Source of the DNA: Brevibacillus sp.
Lineage (GTDB): Bacteria > Bacillota > Bacilli > Brevibacillales > Brevibacillaceae
Length of the DNA stretch: 64,000 nt
Assembly: GCA_017656235.1 (NCBI GenBank)
Contig: JACDOF010000001.1
Span: forward strand, 620,001-684,000
Reading direction: 5' to 3'
Shown here: positions 43,647-52,426 of the stretch, one piece after another
How positions within the stretch are numbered: position 1 is the stretch's first letter
Layout of the letters: every line of letters starts with the position of its first letter
Program-made: the position numbers and the translations under genes
Notes under the pieces: generated by a model
Databases searched by the model: none
What the model was told of the DNA's origin: nothing
Seen by the model: the letters and a program-made list of their open reading frames with translations, nothing else

Positions 43647-44504
43647 ATGTGGACGCAGATGAGATTTGGCGTTGACCAGGGCATATTCGGTCTGGTGGAA
43701 AAAACCCCGCGCCCCGGACAGAAGCAGCCGCTTATCGTCACATTGGCAGGACTTGGACAGGCGATGAGCGAGAAGAACTATCTGTTTTCCAACATGCGCA
43801 AGCGATTGGCATACGAGGGACGGTGGGTGGTCCAGTTTGACTATCGTGGTTACGGAGACAGTTATGGCGAACTGGGCCAAGCGACCCTGTCCACAATGCT
43901 CGAAGACGCCCAGGTGGTGCTGAAAACCGTGACCGCATCGGAGCAGCCGAGCAAACTGTACCTGGTCGGCAACGCCTTGGGAGCGGTGATTGCCAAGCAG
44001 CTTGCCGTTGTATGGGAGGAAGAGCACGGGATCCCCAGTATACCCATTCTGATTTCCCCTCCTTTGAAGAAACTGCCGCCATCCAGCGCCGTGTTTCCGG
44101 CCGAGGTACTGGCGCGGTTGGCCCAGGACGGATATGTCGATTCCCAGCTTCTGGTGCCTGGCCATGATTATTACACCTTGTCTGACTTTTGCCCCAATCA
44201 GTACGAGTATTTTACCGCACTGGGCGCACACATGCTGTACCTGCACGGTCAATGTATCGGCAGCGGCATGATTGCCGACTTGGACAGGCTGGACCCGCCC
44301 GCGCTGTTTGGTCAGGGAAACGACATCTGTCCGCTGATCTGCGGTGAGCACGACGATGAGACAGCGCGTCTGGCCCGGCAAATGGGCAGATTCCGTCTGT
44401 ATCAGTTGTCCGGGGTTACATATTATCACCAGCATCCGGCCGCAATGGATCAGTTGATCGGGATCGTCCAGTCGATTGTGAGGGAGGATGTCACGCTGTG
44501 CTGA
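43647..44504 (+). CDS. alpha/beta hydrolase-like protein 2, nucleophile Ser replaced
   Basis: This 285-residue protein shares the fold with the preceding gene product: PLIVTLAGLGQAMSEKN as oxyanion loop, VVQFDYRGYGDSYGE as a conserved strand. At the nucleophile elbow it reads LYLVGNALGAVIA, so the GxSxG Ser is Ala. A classical Ser hydrolase mechanism is therefore not possible at this position. It may be a binding partner or use another mechanism. The ATG at 43647 lies 4 bp after the first hydrolase. It overlaps the BtrH-like gene by 7 bp. Confidence 0.75.
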   Translation: MWTQMRFGVDQGIFGLVEKTPRPGQKQPLIVTLAGLGQAMSEKNYLFSNMRKRLAYEGRWVVQFDYRGYGDSYGELGQATLSTMLEDAQVVLKTVTASEQPSKLYLVGNALGAVIAKQLAVVWEEEHGIPSIPILISPPLKKLPPSSAVFPAEVLARLAQDGYVDSQLLVPGHDYYTLSDFCPNQYEYFTALGAHMLYLHGQCIGSGMIADLDRLDPPALFGQGNDICPLICGEHDDETARLARQMGRFRLYQLSGVTYYHQHPAAMDQLIGIVQSIVREDVTLC

Positions 44505-45466
44505 CGTTTCTGGGAGAGGTGAGCAACTGCAAAGAGATTGTTGCCCTTAACCTGTTGAACCACTATGGATTTGGCGACATGTACCAGCTGCTCGGCCGCT
44601 ATCTGGACTTCCGCTATACACGTAACGATCAGCCCCCTTACGCTTTTGATGTCAGTTTCGAGAGCGGTTTGTACGAGTCGATTCAGCAGTTGTACGGGAT
44701 CAACCTGGTCCGCCTTGTCAATCTGAAAGAGGTTCATGCGGCGATTCGCGAAGAGCAGTACCCGGTTATCCGAGTCGACGGCTACCACATGCCGTACATG
44801 TCCCGCTACTACCGGAAGTATCATGTCTATCATTACATTATTGCCGAAGCCCACGACGCGGAGCGTGATCAAACCAAAGTGTTTGACGACTTGCTGTCGT
44901 TTTCCGGTCTGATCGACCGCCGGGTGTGGGAACAGGCTGCTGTTGAAACAGAGTTGGAAGCGTTCCGGTTTGATCTGAGGGAAGCAGGGCCTCCGGATGA
45001 GAACAAGCGGTTTCAATTTTTGCGACAGCAGGCGGAAAGGCTGTACCGAGACTATCTCGTGTCGTCGACCGCCTGTGCAGGCAGCTTGAGTTTGCAGCGT
45101 TTTCGCGATGACGTCGCTGCCTTGGCGTGCGCGGACCCCGATGAAAGGAGGGAAGTGGTGGAGCAGATGGTGATTGAACTGGTCTCCATTCCCCATATCC
45201 GGCACGGCTTTGCGAGGTACGCGAAAACCGTTGGTGGCGACAGTCAGTGGGCAAGACAGGCGGACATCCTGGCGAACAACTGGCAGACGCTGTTCAGGAC
45301 GATGCTGCGACAGCTATACCAGGACCAAAGCTGTATCGATGAAATCGTGGAGAAGCTGGACAGGATTCGTGAACAGGAACGTCTGTTGGTTCAAGCCAAC
45401 TACGATTTTTTCCACTCAAAACGGGAGGAGGCGAAAGGGGAATGGAAACACTCGCCGAGCGGTTGA
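44498..45466 (+). CDS. BtrH-like cysteine acyltransferase/peptidase-fold protein 1
   Basis: This 322-residue protein has an N-terminal half of the BtrH_N type (papain/C39-like). The probable nucleophile is in EVSNCKEIVALNLLNHYG at Cys 11. PVIRVDGYHMPY lies near residue 90, and the His in HVYHYIIAEAHD near 110. The C-terminal half is helical. BtrH of butirosin synthesis transfers an aminoacyl chain from an ACP to an amino group. The GTG at 44498 has GGGAGG upstream. It is followed by a relative with 25 bp overlap. Confidence 0.65.
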   Translation: MLTFLGEVSNCKEIVALNLLNHYGFGDMYQLLGRYLDFRYTRNDQPPYAFDVSFESGLYESIQQLYGINLVRLVNLKEVHAAIREEQYPVIRVDGYHMPYMSRYYRKYHVYHYIIAEAHDAERDQTKVFDDLLSFSGLIDRRVWEQAAVETELEAFRFDLREAGPPDENKRFQFLRQQAERLYRDYLVSSTACAGSLSLQRFRDDVAALACADPDERREVVEQMVIELVSIPHIRHGFARYAKTVGGDSQWARQADILANNWQTLFRTMLRQLYQDQSCIDEIVEKLDRIREQERLLVQANYDFFHSKREEAKGEWKHSPSG

Positions 45467-46419
45467 TAACAGGAGGTGTTGACTGGCGCTATCCGGATGA
45501 GGAAGGGCTGAGCGAGCGCGTCCTCGACTGTCGGCAGTCCAGCATCAAGGAAGTGCTCCGCTGGAAGGGCTACGACAAACTGATCCGGATCTTTCTCAAT
45601 CGATTCGATTGTTATCACTCCGGTTTGCTGCTGCGCCGCAGTGAACCACAGTTAATGATGGGCTGGGGATTGACCACCCATTCCCCGTTCTCTCCCGAGG
45701 GCGTCCGCTCCATGATCCGTTCCGTCTTCCAACGGATTGGCTACTGCCTGCTTTTTTCCGAAGCTTACCACATGCCATTCTCCACCTACTATGAACGGTA
45801 TGAGATCATGCACTGGTCACTTGTGATTGACTGTGATGACCAGGGGATGACCCTGGTGGATGATTCCGGACATCCGGCCTTCTTTCAAGGATATGTGGGG
45901 AACGTGCCCTGGAGCGTTCTTGCCAAAGGGTGGCGGCGAGCGGGTGACGGAGGCGTGGCCTATCTGATTCGTGATGCCGCTCCTTTGGATGACGCCTGGC
46001 CAGCCCACTGCCGCAGGTTAATCGCTGATTCGGTTACAGAAATGGCCACACGCTGCGGACTCGATCATTTGGCTGGATTTATAAAGGAAGTGGAACGATC
46101 TCCGCTGTCTGCCGTGGTCAGCGAGCTGGAACGTCTGGAATTTGACCTGAACTACTTTCGCAAGGCACGCGAATTGTGGCGACTGGCAGTTTCGGCCGGA
46201 GAAATCCCCGCCAATCTTCTCGGCAGCGATTGGAGCGAACAGTTGAGCAATGCCTGCCAGGCGTGGTCGTTGGTGATGGGAGTGGCGATGAAGTGGCGCC
46301 GACAACCTGAACGGGACTACCGCAACAAACTGGTTGGCTATCTCTGGCAGGCATACGAGAGGGAGCGGGCCATGATTGGAGCGATGGCCGAAACTCTGAA
46401 GGAGGTGGGAGAAGCTTGA
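45442..46419 (+). CDS. BtrH-like cysteine acyltransferase/peptidase-fold protein 2
   Basis: This 325-residue protein has a layout similar to the preceding one. The probable active Cys is in VLDCRQSSIKEVLRWKGYD near residue 29, the AYHMPFSTYYERYEIMHWSLVIDCDD segment holds the likely His, and a helical C-terminal half follows. Sequence identity to the first is low, so the two are old relatives, or belong to the same superfamily only. The ATG at 45442 follows GGGAGGAGGCGAAAGGGG. It may act on a different donor or acceptor. Confidence 0.6.
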   Translation: METLAERLITGGVDWRYPDEEGLSERVLDCRQSSIKEVLRWKGYDKLIRIFLNRFDCYHSGLLLRRSEPQLMMGWGLTTHSPFSPEGVRSMIRSVFQRIGYCLLFSEAYHMPFSTYYERYEIMHWSLVIDCDDQGMTLVDDSGHPAFFQGYVGNVPWSVLAKGWRRAGDGGVAYLIRDAAPLDDAWPAHCRRLIADSVTEMATRCGLDHLAGFIKEVERSPLSAVVSELERLEFDLNYFRKARELWRLAVSAGEIPANLLGSDWSEQLSNACQAWSLVMGVAMKWRRQPERDYRNKLVGYLWQAYERERAMIGAMAETLKEVGEA

Positions 46420-47549
46420 AATCGGAGCAGCTTGGCGTGCTTGCCGAGCGGATCGTTTGCCACTCGTTGGCCTTGTTACCCGGAGAAAGGGTGCTGATCG
46501 AGATGACCGGTGAGGCCGATGCCCTGGTTGAAACGCTGATCGAGCAGGTCTACCAGGTTGGTGCGGTGCCCCACTTGCGGATCAACTCCATTCGCCATCT
46601 GCGCAAGCTGATCGCCGGGTGCAGTGAGGAACAGCTGAGGCAGTTGGCCAATTGGGAATCAGAGCGGCAGAAGGAATGCGAAGCATATATCGGGATCAAG
46701 GCGGAAGAAAACCAATACGAAATGAGCGACCTGCCCAAAGAGAAGTACGACTTGTATCTCAAGCATTATCTGCAGCCGCTTACCATGACAATGGCCACCA
46801 TGAAAAAATGGCTGCTGCTTCGCTATCCCACCTACGGCATGGCGCAACTGGCGAGGATCAGCCTGCCGGAGCTCTCGGAGCGCTTCTATCGGGCGTGTAC
46901 GCTTGATTACGGAAAGCTGGCGGAACGGGTCGAACCGCTGATCGACTTGTTGAAACGGACGGAGCGGGTACGCATCGTTGGCGAACATACCGATTTGCAG
47001 TTCTCGATCAAGGGTATGCCTGCTTTTCTCTGCGACGGACGTTACAACCTGCCGGACGGCGAACTGTTTACGGCCCCCCTGCTTGATTCGGCAGAAGGGG
47101 AGATCTTGTTTAATGTAGCTGCCAGCTATTTGGGCATGACGTTCGAAAAGGTCAGGCTGCGGTTTGAAGCTGGTCGGGTGGTGGAAGCCGACGCCAGCGA
47201 CCGCGAGCGTTTGTGGCAGATCCTGCAGACGGACGAAGGTGCAACCAGATTGGGCGAGTTTGGCATCGGGCTCAATCCGTATGTGAATGCGCCCATGAAC
47301 AACCTCTCCTTTGACGAAAAGATGGCCGGCAGCATCCATCTGGCTTTGGGTCACGCCTACGACATGGCGGACAACGGAAATCGTTCCTCGATTCACTGGG
47401 ATCTGGTGTTGTGCCAGACGGCGGAGCAGGGCGGGGGGGAACTCTGGTTTGACGATCAGTTGATTCGGAAAGACGGACGGTTCGTGCCGCCGGAGCTTCG
47501 ACCGTTGGATCACTGGCATAGGGAGGATGAGAGATGGCCCGTATTATGA
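46416..47549 (+). CDS. M29-family aminopeptidase
   Basis: This 377-residue protein belongs to the M29 metallo-aminopeptidases (AmpS/AmpT/PepS). It starts with LAERIVCHSLALLPGERVLIEMTG. The metal-ligand segments are seen as EFGIGLNPYVNAPMNNLSFDEKMAGSIHLALGHAYD near residues 287-322 and NRSSIHWDLVL near 327. It removes N-terminal amino acids from peptides. The TTG at 46416 overlaps the previous stop. Its place in the operon suggests it removes a protecting aminoacyl group, as BtrG does in butirosin synthesis by another chemistry; this is inference. Confidence 0.85.
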   Translation: MKSEQLGVLAERIVCHSLALLPGERVLIEMTGEADALVETLIEQVYQVGAVPHLRINSIRHLRKLIAGCSEEQLRQLANWESERQKECEAYIGIKAEENQYEMSDLPKEKYDLYLKHYLQPLTMTMATMKKWLLLRYPTYGMAQLARISLPELSERFYRACTLDYGKLAERVEPLIDLLKRTERVRIVGEHTDLQFSIKGMPAFLCDGRYNLPDGELFTAPLLDSAEGEILFNVAASYLGMTFEKVRLRFEAGRVVEADASDRERLWQILQTDEGATRLGEFGIGLNPYVNAPMNNLSFDEKMAGSIHLALGHAYDMADNGNRSSIHWDLVLCQTAEQGGGELWFDDQLIRKDGRFVPPELRPLDHWHREDERWPVL

Positions 47550-48694
47550 TTGTCAGTCAAGGCTTTTTTGGACATGTAATCCCCGTACTGGGGACAGGAG
47601 TGGAATTGTCAGCACGGGGTCACGAAGTCTGGTTTTTGTGTACGGAAAAATTTCGTTCCCTGGTGGAAAAAGCCGGACTGATCTTTCGTACGATCCGCTT
47701 GGACAAGGCACCGACCAATCTGATTGAGGAAACGATGGAAGATATCCTGTCATTGCTGGAACAGGTCCCGTTTGATCTGATCATCTGTGATTCGGCTCAG
47801 AGTGCGCCCGCCTATGCTGCTGAACGAAGCGGGGTGCCTTGGATCAGTTTCCACACGACGGTGCCGCTGCCCGACGAACTGGTCCCGGGTGACCAGGAGT
47901 CCCACCGAAGACTGCGCTACTTTTACAAAAAAAAGTTAAACAAAGTGCGGGCACGTTTTGACCTGCCTCCGCTCTCCGACGAAGTGCGCACGCGGGGAGA
48001 TTTTGCCGGACTCTCTTCCCGCTTGCATCTGGCCATGGTGTATCCGGTCATGGTAAAGGTCCGGGACGGGCTGCCAGAATCGATCCGTTTTGTCGGACCA
48101 TGCTCGTACGAAGAGAGCGACGGGCATCTTGATCAGGTCCCTGTTCGTGCAGAAAAACCTGTCATTCTCGTCTGCACCTCTTCGCTGCCCCGTGAGGACT
48201 TTCAGGAGATCATGGATCAGTACATCTCGGCCAGCTTGAATGCATTTGGCAATCAGCCGTACCGCCTGGTGGTGACGGACATCCGCCCTTATTCCGCTCT
48301 TGAGCCGCTGCCGGTAAACGTAGAGTGGATCACCCGCTTTCCTGTCCACAATCTGCTGATGCCGCAAGCGGATGTGGTGATCACGCATGGAGGCTGCAGC
48401 ACCCTGCAAAAAGCGATGCGTTACGGTGTACCGATGGTGATCGTTCCGCTGGGTGCCGACCACCCGCTCCTGGCGGCCCGTTTGAAAGAACTGGGGCTCG
48501 CCACCGTGGTCGAGCCAACGGAGTTGAGTGCAGAGCGGATGAGGGAGGCAGTCGATCTGGTGCTTGATGAAGAAAAGGGGTACAGGAAGCGGGCGTTACA
48601 GTTGGCAGGTGAGTTCCAGGCAGAGTCACCAAATCGACGAAGCGCAGATCTGGTCGAAGCGGAACTTCAAGCACTGGGTGATATTTCGAAGTAA
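47534..48694 (+). CDS. GT1-family glycosyltransferase
   Basis: This 386-residue GT-B enzyme starts ARIMIVSQGFFGHVIPVLGTG, like MGT and carotenoid-type glucosyltransferases. The C-terminal donor site has VVITHGGCSTLQKAMRYGVPMVIVPLGADHPLLAARL near residue 280, with the conserved His and Gly-rich turn for NDP-sugar binding. It glycosylates small lipophilic acceptors in related systems. The ATG at 47534 overlaps the peptidase gene by 16 bp. Confidence 0.88.
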   Translation: MARIMIVSQGFFGHVIPVLGTGVELSARGHEVWFLCTEKFRSLVEKAGLIFRTIRLDKAPTNLIEETMEDILSLLEQVPFDLIICDSAQSAPAYAAERSGVPWISFHTTVPLPDELVPGDQESHRRLRYFYKKKLNKVRARFDLPPLSDEVRTRGDFAGLSSRLHLAMVYPVMVKVRDGLPESIRFVGPCSYEESDGHLDQVPVRAEKPVILVCTSSLPREDFQEIMDQYISASLNAFGNQPYRLVVTDIRPYSALEPLPVNVEWITRFPVHNLLMPQADVVITHGGCSTLQKAMRYGVPMVIVPLGADHPLLAARLKELGLATVVEPTELSAERMREAVDLVLDEEKGYRKRALQLAGEFQAESPNRRSADLVEAELQALGDISK

Positions 48695-48710
48695 GGAGGA
48701 GGGGAAGACG

Positions 48711-48953
48711 ATGTCGTCGTTAAAAGAAACGGTAATCGAAATTGTCAAGACTGTCAGCGGCCGGGAGGATGTCCACTTTGAGACAGACTTAAACGAGTTG
48801 GAGATGAATTCCGTTAAGCTGATTGAGATGCTGATCGAACTGGAAATGACCTTTGACGTCGATGTACTGGATGAGCAGTTGGATCTGGATGAGTTGAACC
48901 GCGTCTGCGATGTGTACGATTTCATGAACCGCTTGCTGTCAGAAAGAGAATAG
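48711..48953 (+). CDS. acyl carrier protein 2
   Basis: This 80-residue acidic protein has the ACP fold pattern, with the phosphopantetheine Ser in NELEMNSVKLIEMLIELE near residue 34. The usual Asp before Ser is Asn (NSV instead of DSL), which is uncommon and may signal a specialised partner set. The ATG at 48711 follows AAGGAGGAGGGGAAGACG. It ends the central operon. A gene-free 250-bp interval follows in which I see no promoter or terminator I can support. Confidence 0.8.
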   Translation: MSSLKETVIEIVKTVSGREDVHFETDLNELEMNSVKLIEMLIELEMTFDVDVLDEQLDLDELNRVCDVYDFMNRLLSERE

Positions 48954-49204
48954 GATGTAAAAAAATGCAATCTAGCTGAGCCGGTTTGCCCGCGCCCCCG
49001 CGGATCGTTTCGCAGCGGACAGTCGTGCATCTTTGTTGACCAGGCAGCAGCGCGAGCAGGACTTGTGTCCCCATTGGATCACTTTGTCAGGCCGATGGGG
49101 TTAGCGACAAGAGCAGAAACAGGGAGCAAGAGAAGCAGAGAGAGAGGGTGTAACCAGACTTTACACTAATCATGACACCGCTCGAATGAAAAAGGAGCGA
49201 ATCT

Positions 49205-50137
49205 ATGCTGTTTCTCAAACATACTTCTGTCTCTGTCCCTAATAACCGCATGACGTTGGAGCAGCTCATGGCTCTTGGCGCTATCGGGGTAGATGATTTG
49301 GAAGCATTGAAACAACGGGGTTATCACAGTGTTCCGGTCGATCAGGAGGAGACCAGTTCGGGATTAATCCATCAAGCGCTCGATCGCCTGTTCGCAGAAG
49401 CTGATGCTGACACGGGGCGGGTACGGTATGTGGTAATGCCCTATTACTACAACGCGTTTCCTTACAAGTACAACCTGTGCGCCGAACTGCGCGAGCGCTA
49501 CGGACTGCGCCGAGCCACGTTTTTTTCGATCAGGGATTTGCTTTGCTCCAATTGGTTGATGGGGTTGAAGGTAGGGGGCTGCTTGCTTCAGCAGTCACCG
49601 GAGACTGGCGATTTGCTGCTCATGGTTAGCTGCGAAAAGGCGTACCTACCAGATCTGCGATACGGCGGTACCTACTTCGTCGTCGGAGATGCGGCTACGG
49701 CAGCGATAGTGGGAAAAACGGGTCCAGGCGACACCATCCTGGCTGTACATAACGTGACGGATATTCGAACTTTTGAGGCAAAAGGAGAAGATACCGGACA
49801 GGTTATTGTCCAAGACTACTCTTACTTCATCAACATGAGCCGGATGATTCGTCGCTGTTTGCAGCAAGCTGGAGTGACTCTGGCAGATGTCAAATTGTTC
49901 ATTCCCACCAATACGCTGACGGAAACGTGGGAAAATCTAGCCAAAGTCATGAAAATTCCTCCTGAGCGTTTTTTCACAGAGGCACTTTACGAGTACGGCC
50001 ACTGCAACAACTGCGACTTGATTCTCAATTATGAGTGGGCGGTCAAGAAAAGCCGATTGCGACCAGGTGAGTTGTACACGTTTGTCAGCATCGGCAGTGG
50101 GGGAGCGATTGGGTGTGCCGTATGTAGAAAGGGATAA
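49205..50137 (+). CDS. KAS III-like acyltransferase/ketosynthase, Cys-containing, pair A
   Basis: This 310-residue thiolase-fold protein keeps the active Cys, in RDLLCSNWLMGLKVG near residue 117. At the FabH His position it has PTNTLTETWENL, and at the FabH Asn position GHCNNCD, so His/Asn are replaced by Thr/His. The GHC motif recurs in the protein of 55,933-56,865. Altered triads of this kind are known in KAS III-like acyltransferases such as CerJ. The ATG at 49205 has AAAGGAGCG upstream. It overlaps the next gene by 23 bp. Confidence 0.8.
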   Translation: MLFLKHTSVSVPNNRMTLEQLMALGAIGVDDLEALKQRGYHSVPVDQEETSSGLIHQALDRLFAEADADTGRVRYVVMPYYYNAFPYKYNLCAELRERYGLRRATFFSIRDLLCSNWLMGLKVGGCLLQQSPETGDLLLMVSCEKAYLPDLRYGGTYFVVGDAATAAIVGKTGPGDTILAVHNVTDIRTFEAKGEDTGQVIVQDYSYFINMSRMIRRCLQQAGVTLADVKLFIPTNTLTETWENLAKVMKIPPERFFTEALYEYGHCNNCDLILNYEWAVKKSRLRPGELYTFVSIGSGGAIGCAVCRKG

Positions 50138-51020
50138 CCTGTTTCTTACTGTCCTGAATGTATGTCAAACCTACACAGGGCATCGCCATCTGAACGTCAT
50201 TTTCTACGACTGTTACAGGCTTTTACGTACAAAGTATGCCAAAGCGCTGGGGCAAAATCAGGGCATAAGCGACGCCGAACCGCTGGTGTTTCCCGACGAA
50301 CCCTGCAGGATGGCGGCTGCCATGGACATACGCTTGCCCCACCCGCCTGATTATTTGATCTGTTGCTATGATTCCTATCAACTGACCAATCACATCAGCG
50401 CCGCCATGTACGTGCAGTATTCGCTCGGATTGAAACAGACCCAATCGTTTGCAATTGCCGACATGGGAGCACTCTCGCCACTACTGGCACTGGAGTGGGT
50501 GCGGTTAACCCGCTCAGAAGCGATGCTGGTATGTATGGAGCAGGTGTATGACCGTATGGAAAGCTGGGAAGGGACACGTTTTCCGCGTGCTGATGCGCTG
50601 GCAATGCTGTCCGTTTCCTCTCGTCAGGGAACATACCGGGTTATTGCCTATGAACAACAAGAGGTGAGCTTTCATCCGTGGGAGCCGGCTGCAGATGAAC
50701 GGTTGGCTGCTGCATCCTGCCAGTTGATTGACAATCAGTTGGTCGATCTTTCCCTGGACCCGGATGATGTGACCGTAGTCGTTCACAGCTACAGCGATCT
50801 GTATCTCAGACTAGTGAGCCATCACTACCCGCACGTCTGCTGCCGTGCTGACCGCCGCAATCTGGGAACGGCGGATTGTTTTTACACACTGCATGAGCTC
50901 GCCGGCGAGGAGACAAAACGGCCGTTCTTGTTGTTTGTTCTGGCTGATCGGCGAGGGGGCGTGGGATTATTGCTGGTTCGTTGTTTGACGTCGATGGTGG
51001 AGAAAGGGGGAACCCTATGA
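50115..51020 (+). CDS. KAS III-like protein without active Cys, partner of pair A
   Basis: This 301-residue protein appears to have a degenerate thiolase fold. The middle segment SFAIADMGALSPLLALEWVRL aligns with the KAS III active-site helix but has no Cys. The C-terminal GGVGLLLVRCL segment resembles the end of FabH-like proteins. I chose GTG 50115 because GGGGGAG precedes it by nine bases; a longer frame would overlap the partner more. It probably forms a heterodimer with the Cys-containing protein encoded just before it, as in PqsB/PqsC or KS/CLF pairs. Confidence 0.6.
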   Translation: MPYVERDNLFLTVLNVCQTYTGHRHLNVIFYDCYRLLRTKYAKALGQNQGISDAEPLVFPDEPCRMAAAMDIRLPHPPDYLICCYDSYQLTNHISAAMYVQYSLGLKQTQSFAIADMGALSPLLALEWVRLTRSEAMLVCMEQVYDRMESWEGTRFPRADALAMLSVSSRQGTYRVIAYEQQEVSFHPWEPAADERLAAASCQLIDNQLVDLSLDPDDVTVVVHSYSDLYLRLVSHHYPHVCCRADRRNLGTADCFYTLHELAGEETKRPFLLFVLADRRGGVGLLLVRCLTSMVEKGGTL

Positions 51021-52399
51021 GATTTTATGATCAACTGAGGCAAGCACTGACCGGTTCCGATCATCCGGTTCGGTTGGTTTGGTTGGCCAACTTCGAAGTG
51101 GAACACGACTGGCGGCGTAACGATTTGCTCGCGCTTCCCAGTGTGACCAACAACCAGTCTCAAAGGGTGAACGACAGCATGAGTGAACTGGCCCTGATGT
51201 TGGCCGGTCCGGATGACGCCGTCCTGGTCAAGCAGGAACCGGACGAAGCATTCCTGCTGTACCTGACGGAACTGGGCTGGAAGCCTCCGCTCGTCATCAC
51301 CGCCGCGGAAAACGACCTGCCTTTGGTCGAGGCTCATCTCCACCAGCGGAGCTCGAAAAAAACACTGCGTGCCTGGGCAAAGGGAAAAACGGCCTATCTG
51401 TTGCCGCACGGTGTCAGTTCGCAGGTGGAAAAACTTTCACGGACGTTCAGGGTTCCACTGGCTGCCGCTAGCGGACAAGTCAGCGCATTTGTGAACAACA
51501 AGCTGTTCAGCCGAAGGTTGTGCGATCAGGCCGGCATCCGCCAACCGCGTGGCGCCATGGTGCGCAGCCTGGATGAACTGGAGCAGGCTTTTCAGGAATG
51601 GAAAGGGCTGCTTACGAGCACACCCCTGCTGCTCAAGGAAGGTACCGGTGTTTCCGGAAAAGGGATGGTACTGATCGAAAACGAGAACAGGTTTGCCCAG
51701 ATTATGCGACTGCTGCGACGGGCGGCGGAAAAACAGGGAACGGAGCGGCTGGAGTTGGTGTTGGAGGAGTGGATCGTGAAAAGTGCCGACATTAACTATC
51801 AATTCCTGCTGCGTCAGGATGGATCGTATGTACCGCTGCATACACTGCAGGCGCTGGTCGATCACGGCAAACACGTCGGCCACCTTCACCCGCACCAGCT
51901 TCCGCCGCCGGTTACAGAGGAGATCGAACAGACCATTCCGCTGATCGCACAAGCGCTGACTCAAGCCGGGTATTACGGGATGGTTGGCGTAGATGCCCTT
52001 CTCAGCAAAGACGGCCGTTTTCATCCCTGTTTGGAGATAAACGCCCGACTTAACATGTCATCCTACCACATCAGAGCGTTCGAGGAATGGATTCCCGCAG
52101 GGCGGACGGTGATCGCCCGCTCGTTCTCACTGAAACTGTCTGCTCCGCTATCGTTTCGCTGGCTGCGGGAAAAGCTGAACAGCCTGTTGTTTACCCGTGA
52201 CAGGGGACGGGGCGTCCTGATCAACGCGTTCGCGCCAGTGAACGCCCTCCACCAGAACCAGGGCGTTTTTGCCGGGAGATTGTACGCGATGCTGGTTGGA
52301 ACTGATCGTGAAGACAGTCGGCGGCTCCAGTCCCTTTTGGTCAAAACGCTGGGCAGTTTGGGGGCAGCGGTTCAGGGATGGCACGGAGACGGTTCATGA
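51017..52399 (+). CDS. ATP-grasp amino acid ligase, BtrJ-like
   Basis: This 460-residue protein is an ATP-grasp enzyme. The nucleotide-binding region includes PLLLKEGTGVSGKGMVLIENE near residue 206. GYYGMVGVDALLS and HPCLEINARLNMSSYH near 347 hold the metal ligands Glu and Asn. The N-terminal 140 residues form a separate domain. In butirosin synthesis the ATP-grasp protein BtrJ loads glutamate onto the ACP BtrI. The adjacent BtrK-like gene supports this type of reaction. The ATG at 51017 overlaps the previous stop by 4 bp and follows GGAGAAAGGGGG. Confidence 0.75.
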   Translation: MRFYDQLRQALTGSDHPVRLVWLANFEVEHDWRRNDLLALPSVTNNQSQRVNDSMSELALMLAGPDDAVLVKQEPDEAFLLYLTELGWKPPLVITAAENDLPLVEAHLHQRSSKKTLRAWAKGKTAYLLPHGVSSQVEKLSRTFRVPLAAASGQVSAFVNNKLFSRRLCDQAGIRQPRGAMVRSLDELEQAFQEWKGLLTSTPLLLKEGTGVSGKGMVLIENENRFAQIMRLLRRAAEKQGTERLELVLEEWIVKSADINYQFLLRQDGSYVPLHTLQALVDHGKHVGHLHPHQLPPPVTEEIEQTIPLIAQALTQAGYYGMVGVDALLSKDGRFHPCLEINARLNMSSYHIRAFEEWIPAGRTVIARSFSLKLSAPLSFRWLREKLNSLLFTRDRGRGVLINAFAPVNALHQNQGVFAGRLYAMLVGTDREDSRRLQSLLVKTLGSLGAAVQGWHGDGS

Positions 52400-52426
52400 C
52401 CGAAAGATTGGGTTGAGGAGGGGCAC

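Noticed and set aside
49000-49050. Possible fourth copy of the dispersed repeat (GCCCCCGCGGATCGT)
   Set aside because: Only about 15 bases resemble the end of copy A; the core CACGAGTGGGGCGTT is missing.
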